Positions 13,414 through 14,362 of a DNA stretch of 14,362 nucleotides are shown here, piece by piece. Source of the stretch: an uncultured Prevotella sp. (lineage in GTDB: Bacteria; Bacteroidota; Bacteroidia; Bacteroidales; Bacteroidaceae); NCBI GenBank assembly GCA_900557255.1, contig USSA01000069.1, forward strand, positions 1 through 14,362. The letters run 5' to 3'. Every line of letters starts with the position of its first letter. Positions within the stretch are counted from its first letter, which is position 1. Made by a program: the position numbers and the translations under genes. Under the pieces are notes generated by a model that saw nothing but the letters and a program-made list of their open reading frames with translations, was not told where the DNA came from and made no database searches.

Positions 13414-14354
13414 TAACAGAACAATATAAAGACAAAGTGTTTTTTTCACAGTTGCTACGTACAGATTATCCCAATATCTATAAGGATGTTTGTGGAATTC
13501 TGGATACTAATAACGTAGCGCATGAAATGCTTCCTTTAACTAAGGATTATTGGTGTCGTGATTATATGCCAATACAATATGCATGTAATCGTTTCTCTCA
13601 ATTTGTATACAATCCCGACTATCTAAGAGGAAAGGAAAAATATATTACTGATGTAGATAAAGTGATGAATAAGATTGAAGATAAGAATTTTGACATCAAT
13701 CATTCTTCTTTGGTTATTGATGGTGGAAATATTGTTGTTGGCGAAATAGACCAACCAAATACTTACACCACTAAATCCTTTATTGTAATGACAGACAAGG
13801 TGATGATAGAAAACGAAGGATTATCTAAAAAGGAGATAGAATCTAAAATTCGTGATTCTTTCAAACCTAAAGAATGTAATTCAACTATTGGTGAAATAAT
13901 TATAGTATGGCTACCATGGGATAAAAAGGATGTTTGTGGGCATACGGATGGTATCTTAAGATTTGTCGGCGCACAAAAAGATGGGAAACCTGTAGTGTTA
14001 ACCAATCTTTCTGTATATGATGATGGTATTGCGACTCTAATGCGTAATGTATTGATGGAACATTTTTATGTTATAGAGTTGAAACTCTCTGAATATCACG
14101 AATTAAGTTGGGCTTATGTCAACGCACTTCAAACGCGTGACGTTATCATTGTTCCTGGTATCGGGAATGCTAAACTTGATAATGAAGCAATGGGGCAATT
14201 TATTGCTTTATATCCAGATTATAAAGGTAGAATATATCAAGTTCAGATGAAAGATTTTATCAAAAAATGGGGAGGAGCTTTGAACTGTTGCACATGGACA
14301 GTTAGCGAAGACATGTCTAGTATTTACAACCGATTATTACTCAATATTTTATAG
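13410..14354 (+). CDS. Agmatine deiminase / Porphyromonas-type peptidylarginine deiminase family protein
   Basis: A 314-residue member of the amidinotransferase-fold hydrolases, which convert guanidine groups to ureido groups (agmatine to N-carbamoylputrescine, or arginine side chains to citrulline). The family landmarks are in order: WCRDYMP (Arg50-Asp51), IDGGNIV (Asp104), CGHTDGILRFV (His178, Asp180) and GGALNCCTW (288-296), where Cys293 aligns with the catalytic cysteine. The usual GGxxHC has Asn292 in place of His. The protein is shorter than typical agmatine deiminases (about 340-370) and has no signal peptide, unlike secreted PPAD, so it should be cytoplasmic. Its ATG overlaps the preceding gene by 4 nt. 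No polyamine-synthesis partner, such as an N-carbamoylputrescine amidase, follows within the window. The substrate is therefore uncertain: agmatine, free arginine-like compounds or a protein partner are all possible. Confidence 0.88.
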   Translation: MITEQYKDKVFFSQLLRTDYPNIYKDVCGILDTNNVAHEMLPLTKDYWCRDYMPIQYACNRFSQFVYNPDYLRGKEKYITDVDKVMNKIEDKNFDINHSSLVIDGGNIVVGEIDQPNTYTTKSFIVMTDKVMIENEGLSKKEIESKIRDSFKPKECNSTIGEIIIVWLPWDKKDVCGHTDGILRFVGAQKDGKPVVLTNLSVYDDGIATLMRNVLMEHFYVIELKLSEYHELSWAYVNALQTRDVIIVPGIGNAKLDNEAMGQFIALYPDYKGRIYQVQMKDFIKKWGGALNCCTWTVSEDMSSIYNRLLLNIL

Positions 14355-14362
14355 ATAATAAG

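Noticed and set aside
1..14362. CRISPR array or tandem repeat arrays
   Set aside because: No regularly spaced direct repeats of 20-40 bp were found by reading; only isolated inverted repeats and the IS66 ends.

Overview
The window looks like a chromosomal segment from a member of the Bacteroidales, most probably Prevotella or a close relative. This is an inference from several signs: repeated TAnnTTTG -7 promoter elements (the Bacteroidetes sigma-ABfr type), a secreted GH20 hexosaminidase with a C-terminal sugar-binding domain, the style of the IS66 and IS1380-like sequences, and a Porphyromonas-type deiminase family protein. No species can be named from the sequence alone.

Layout. (1) Positions 1-4237, AT-rich, minus strand: a compact restriction-modification operon. 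In transcription order it holds a small XRE-type regulator broken by an in-frame amber codon, an Mrr-like nuclease, two different C5-cytosine methyltransferases, and a putative restriction endonuclease that runs off the left edge and was found by translating the minus strand. Most junctions overlap or are within a few bases. (2) Positions 4402-9660, GC-richer housekeeping DNA: clpB (minus) with a bidirectional terminator, a tRNA-Gln(CTG) gene (plus) with a textbook promoter and terminator, and a secreted beta-N-acetylhexosaminidase (minus) with its own terminator. (3) Positions 9990-12502: a complete three-gene IS66-family element with 19-bp perfect terminal inverted repeats but no matching target duplication. 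(4) Positions 12503-12837: debris, namely a short coding-like fragment, the first 17 codons of what looks like an IS1380-type transposase, and two inverted repeats. (5) Positions 12838-14354, AT-rich: two translationally coupled genes, an unrecognised 191-residue protein and a short agmatine-deiminase/PAD-family protein.

How the parts fit. The two AT-rich cassettes lie either side of GC-richer core genes and look horizontally acquired. The two methyltransferases plus two nucleases are best explained as one restriction system with a non-palindromic target or several nuclease subunits (compare the known BsuMI and LlaJI systems). The Mrr-like member raises the question of how the cell avoids attacking its own methylated DNA. 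The least understood piece is the coupled pair at the right end.
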